This document shows positions 62,450 through 64,000 of a DNA stretch of 64,000 bases, piece by piece. The notes beneath the pieces were generated by a model that did no database searches, was not told the origin of the DNA, and saw only the letters and a list, made by a program, of their open reading frames with translations. A program made the translations under genes and the position numbers. This DNA comes from Streptomyces sp. 11x1 (GTDB lineage: Bacteria; Actinomycetota; Actinomycetes; Streptomycetales; Streptomycetaceae). The DNA lies in the NCBI RefSeq assembly GCF_032598905.1, contig NZ_CP122458.1, forward strand, positions 3,162,001-3,226,000, read 5' to 3'. Position 1 is the first letter of the stretch; the number at the start of each line of letters is the position of its first letter.

Positions 62450-64000
62450 TGGTGAAGCCGTCCTTCTCCAATGTCATCCACGTCACGCTCGACGGGGCGA
62501 AACTGCCGCCGGAGTACGCCGATCTGCTGGTCGGCGGCTGGGTCGACCTCGGGGCCGGGGTGCCGGGCGCGTTCCGGCTCACCTTCCGGGACCCGCACGG
62601 GCTGCTGCTGGGCAAACTGAACGTCAGGTTCGGCACCAAGGTCGTCATCGCGCCCGTCGCCGACGGGCAGGGCGCGGGCAACCCGCTGCTCACCGGCGAG
62701 GTCACCGGCATGGAGACCGACTACGACGGCACGGGCACCTTCACCGTCGTCCGCGGCTACGACCCGGGCCACCGGCTGATGCGGGTGCGCAGGGTGGCCG
62801 CGTACCGCAATCAGACGGCCTCCGACATCGCCCGCAAGCTGGCCGGTCTGAACGGCATCCCGGTCGGGCAGGTGGAGGGCACCAGGACGGTCTACGACTT
62901 CATCTCGCAGTCCAACGTGACGGACTGGGACTTCCTCGCGCGGCTCGCCGACGAGAACGAGATGGTGATGTCGCTGGACTCGAAGGGGAAGTTCCAGTTC
63001 GTCAAGCCGAAGCCGGCGTCCGGCGCGCCCCCGACGAGCACCCCCGGCGAGAAGAGCCCGTTCGTGCTCCAGGCCGGGGCGGACATCCTGCGCTGCCGGG
63101 CCGCCGTCACGGCCGCCGACCAGGTCGGCAGGGTCGAGGCGCGCGGCTGGAACGTCACGACGAAGAAGAAGCTCACGGCGACCACCCCCGCGAACGACAA
63201 CCCGGGGATCGCGATCGGCACCACACCGCAGAAGGCAGCCGGCGCCTTCAAGGCCGCGAAACTGGTGGAGACCGACACGCCGTACGACCTCCAGACCGAG
63301 GTCACGCACGCGGCCGCCTCCCTCGCGGACGACATCACCTCCTCCTTCGCCGAGCTGGAGGTCACCGTGCGCGGCAACCCGCAGCTGCGGCCCGGGGTGC
63401 CGGTCACGCTCACCGAGGTGGGCACCCCGTTCGAGGGCAAGTACACCTGCACCTCCGTGCGGCACTCCTTCGGCGACGGCAGCCACTACGAGACCTGGGT
63501 GACCGTCAGCGGACGGCAGTGGCGCTCCCTGTTCGGCCTGGCGTCGGGCGGCGGCACCTCCGCCGCGCCCCGGCTGCCCAGTGTGGCCAACGCCCTGGTC
63601 ACCGACGTACAGGATCCGCTGAAGCAGGGCCGGGTGAAGCTGCAGTTCCCGTGGCTGGACGACACCTATGTCAGCGACTGGACGCGGACGGTGCAGATGG
63701 GCGGCAAGGGTGGCGGCGGGATCTTCCCGCTGGACGTCGGCGACGAGGTGCTGGTCGCCTTCGACCGGGGCGCGCTCGACCATCCGTTCGTGATCGGCGG
63801 CCTCTACAACGGCGTCGACAAGCCGACGCCCGTGAAGGACGTATGGCTGCACGACCCGGTGAAGAAGAAGGCGATCCGGCACACCCTGTCGGACCGCGAG
63901 GGCAACCGGGTCGACCTGCTCAGCCAGCAGACCGGCCTGCGCAAGCAGGGCGTGCGGATCGCCAGCGGCAACGACAAGCTGGTCATCAACCTGGACCGGA
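62449..64000 (+). CDS. VgrG-like CIS spike protein (Afp8/Pvc8-like), 3'-truncated by window edge
   Basis: ATG 62449 overlaps the previous stop. The visible 517 residues include the hub domains (VKPSFSNVIHVTLDGAKLPPEYADLLVGGWVDLG, then FTVVRGYDPGHRLMRVRRVAAYRNQTASDIARKL, DWDFLARLADENEMVMS) and the start of the beta-helix/OB region (VANALVTDVQDPLKQGRVKLQFPWLDD, KGGGGIFPLDVGDEVLVAFDRGALDHPFVIGGLYNG). It forms the trimeric spike at the tube tip. The C-terminus lies outside the window. Confidence 0.95.
   Translation, partial: MVKPSFSNVIHVTLDGAKLPPEYADLLVGGWVDLGAGVPGAFRLTFRDPHGLLLGKLNVRFGTKVVIAPVADGQGAGNPLLTGEVTGMETDYDGTGTFTVVRGYDPGHRLMRVRRVAAYRNQTASDIARKLAGLNGIPVGQVEGTRTVYDFISQSNVTDWDFLARLADENEMVMSLDSKGKFQFVKPKPASGAPPTSTPGEKSPFVLQAGADILRCRAAVTAADQVGRVEARGWNVTTKKKLTATTPANDNPGIAIGTTPQKAAGAFKAAKLVETDTPYDLQTEVTHAAASLADDITSSFAELEVTVRGNPQLRPGVPVTLTEVGTPFEGKYTCTSVRHSFGDGSHYETWVTVSGRQWRSLFGLASGGGTSAAPRLPSVANALVTDVQDPLKQGRVKLQFPWLDDTYVSDWTRTVQMGGKGGGGIFPLDVGDEVLVAFDRGALDHPFVIGGLYNGVDKPTPVKDVWLHDPVKKKAIRHTLSDREGNRVDLLSQQTGLRKQGVRIASGNDKLVINLDR

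Overview
This is a high-GC actinomycete chromosome segment, almost certainly Streptomyces. The evidence is GC-rich third codon positions, GTG/TTG starts, GTGA and ATGA gene overlaps, leaderless-looking promoters, and a Streptomyces-type cytoplasmic contractile injection system (CIS).

1-9.0 kb is the edge of a non-ribosomal peptide type biosynthetic cluster. It holds a truncated FkbM-like methyltransferase, a GT4 glycosyltransferase, an MbtH protein overlapping a cytochrome P450, and a tightly coupled four-gene alpha-keto-acid chain-elongation cassette: isopropylmalate-synthase-like, fused domain-swapped aconitase-like, isopropylmalate-dehydrogenase-like and a LysN-type aminotransferase. The cassette has the gene set used to make homologated amino acids such as homophenylalanine or homotyrosine; its actual product cannot be read from sequence.

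9.0-18.3 kb is a plasticity zone. It contains a decayed IS5 element, an ArsR-like regulator, a four-gene operon (HTH regulator, ImmA/IrrE-type metallopeptidase, seven-helix membrane protein, amidohydrolase), an IS630 element with TA target duplication, and truncated gene fragments.

18.1-39.4 kb is bounded by two direct copies of a 152-bp sequence (about 89% identical) that ends in an identical 45-bp 3' half of a tRNA-Thr(CGT) gene. This looks like an attachment-site-bounded island, but no integrase remains and neither copy has the tRNA 5' half. Its cargo is a secreted LamG/DNRLRE protein, a 2310-residue RHS/Hint polymorphic toxin and two small downstream genes (immunity candidates). Nested insertion sequences surround the cargo: ISAzo13-type inside IS256, IS701 inside IS1634, and IS1380.

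39.4-41.6 kb holds a ribbon-helix-helix antitoxin with a frameshifted PIN toxin, a hypothetical gene and a DoxX membrane protein.

41.6-64 kb is the front part of the CIS locus. It has a large AAA/LuxR regulator divergent from a small LuxR-type regulator, followed by the cap-like DUF4255 protein, the AAA+ ATPase, two paralogous membrane-anchored proteins (one with an in-frame stop), a DUF4157 protein, sheath, tube, two small assembly-type proteins, a 1218-residue Pro/Thr-rich protein, a second tube protein, a LysM baseplate protein and a VgrG-like spike that runs off the window end. The remaining baseplate and tape-measure genes should follow beyond 64 kb.
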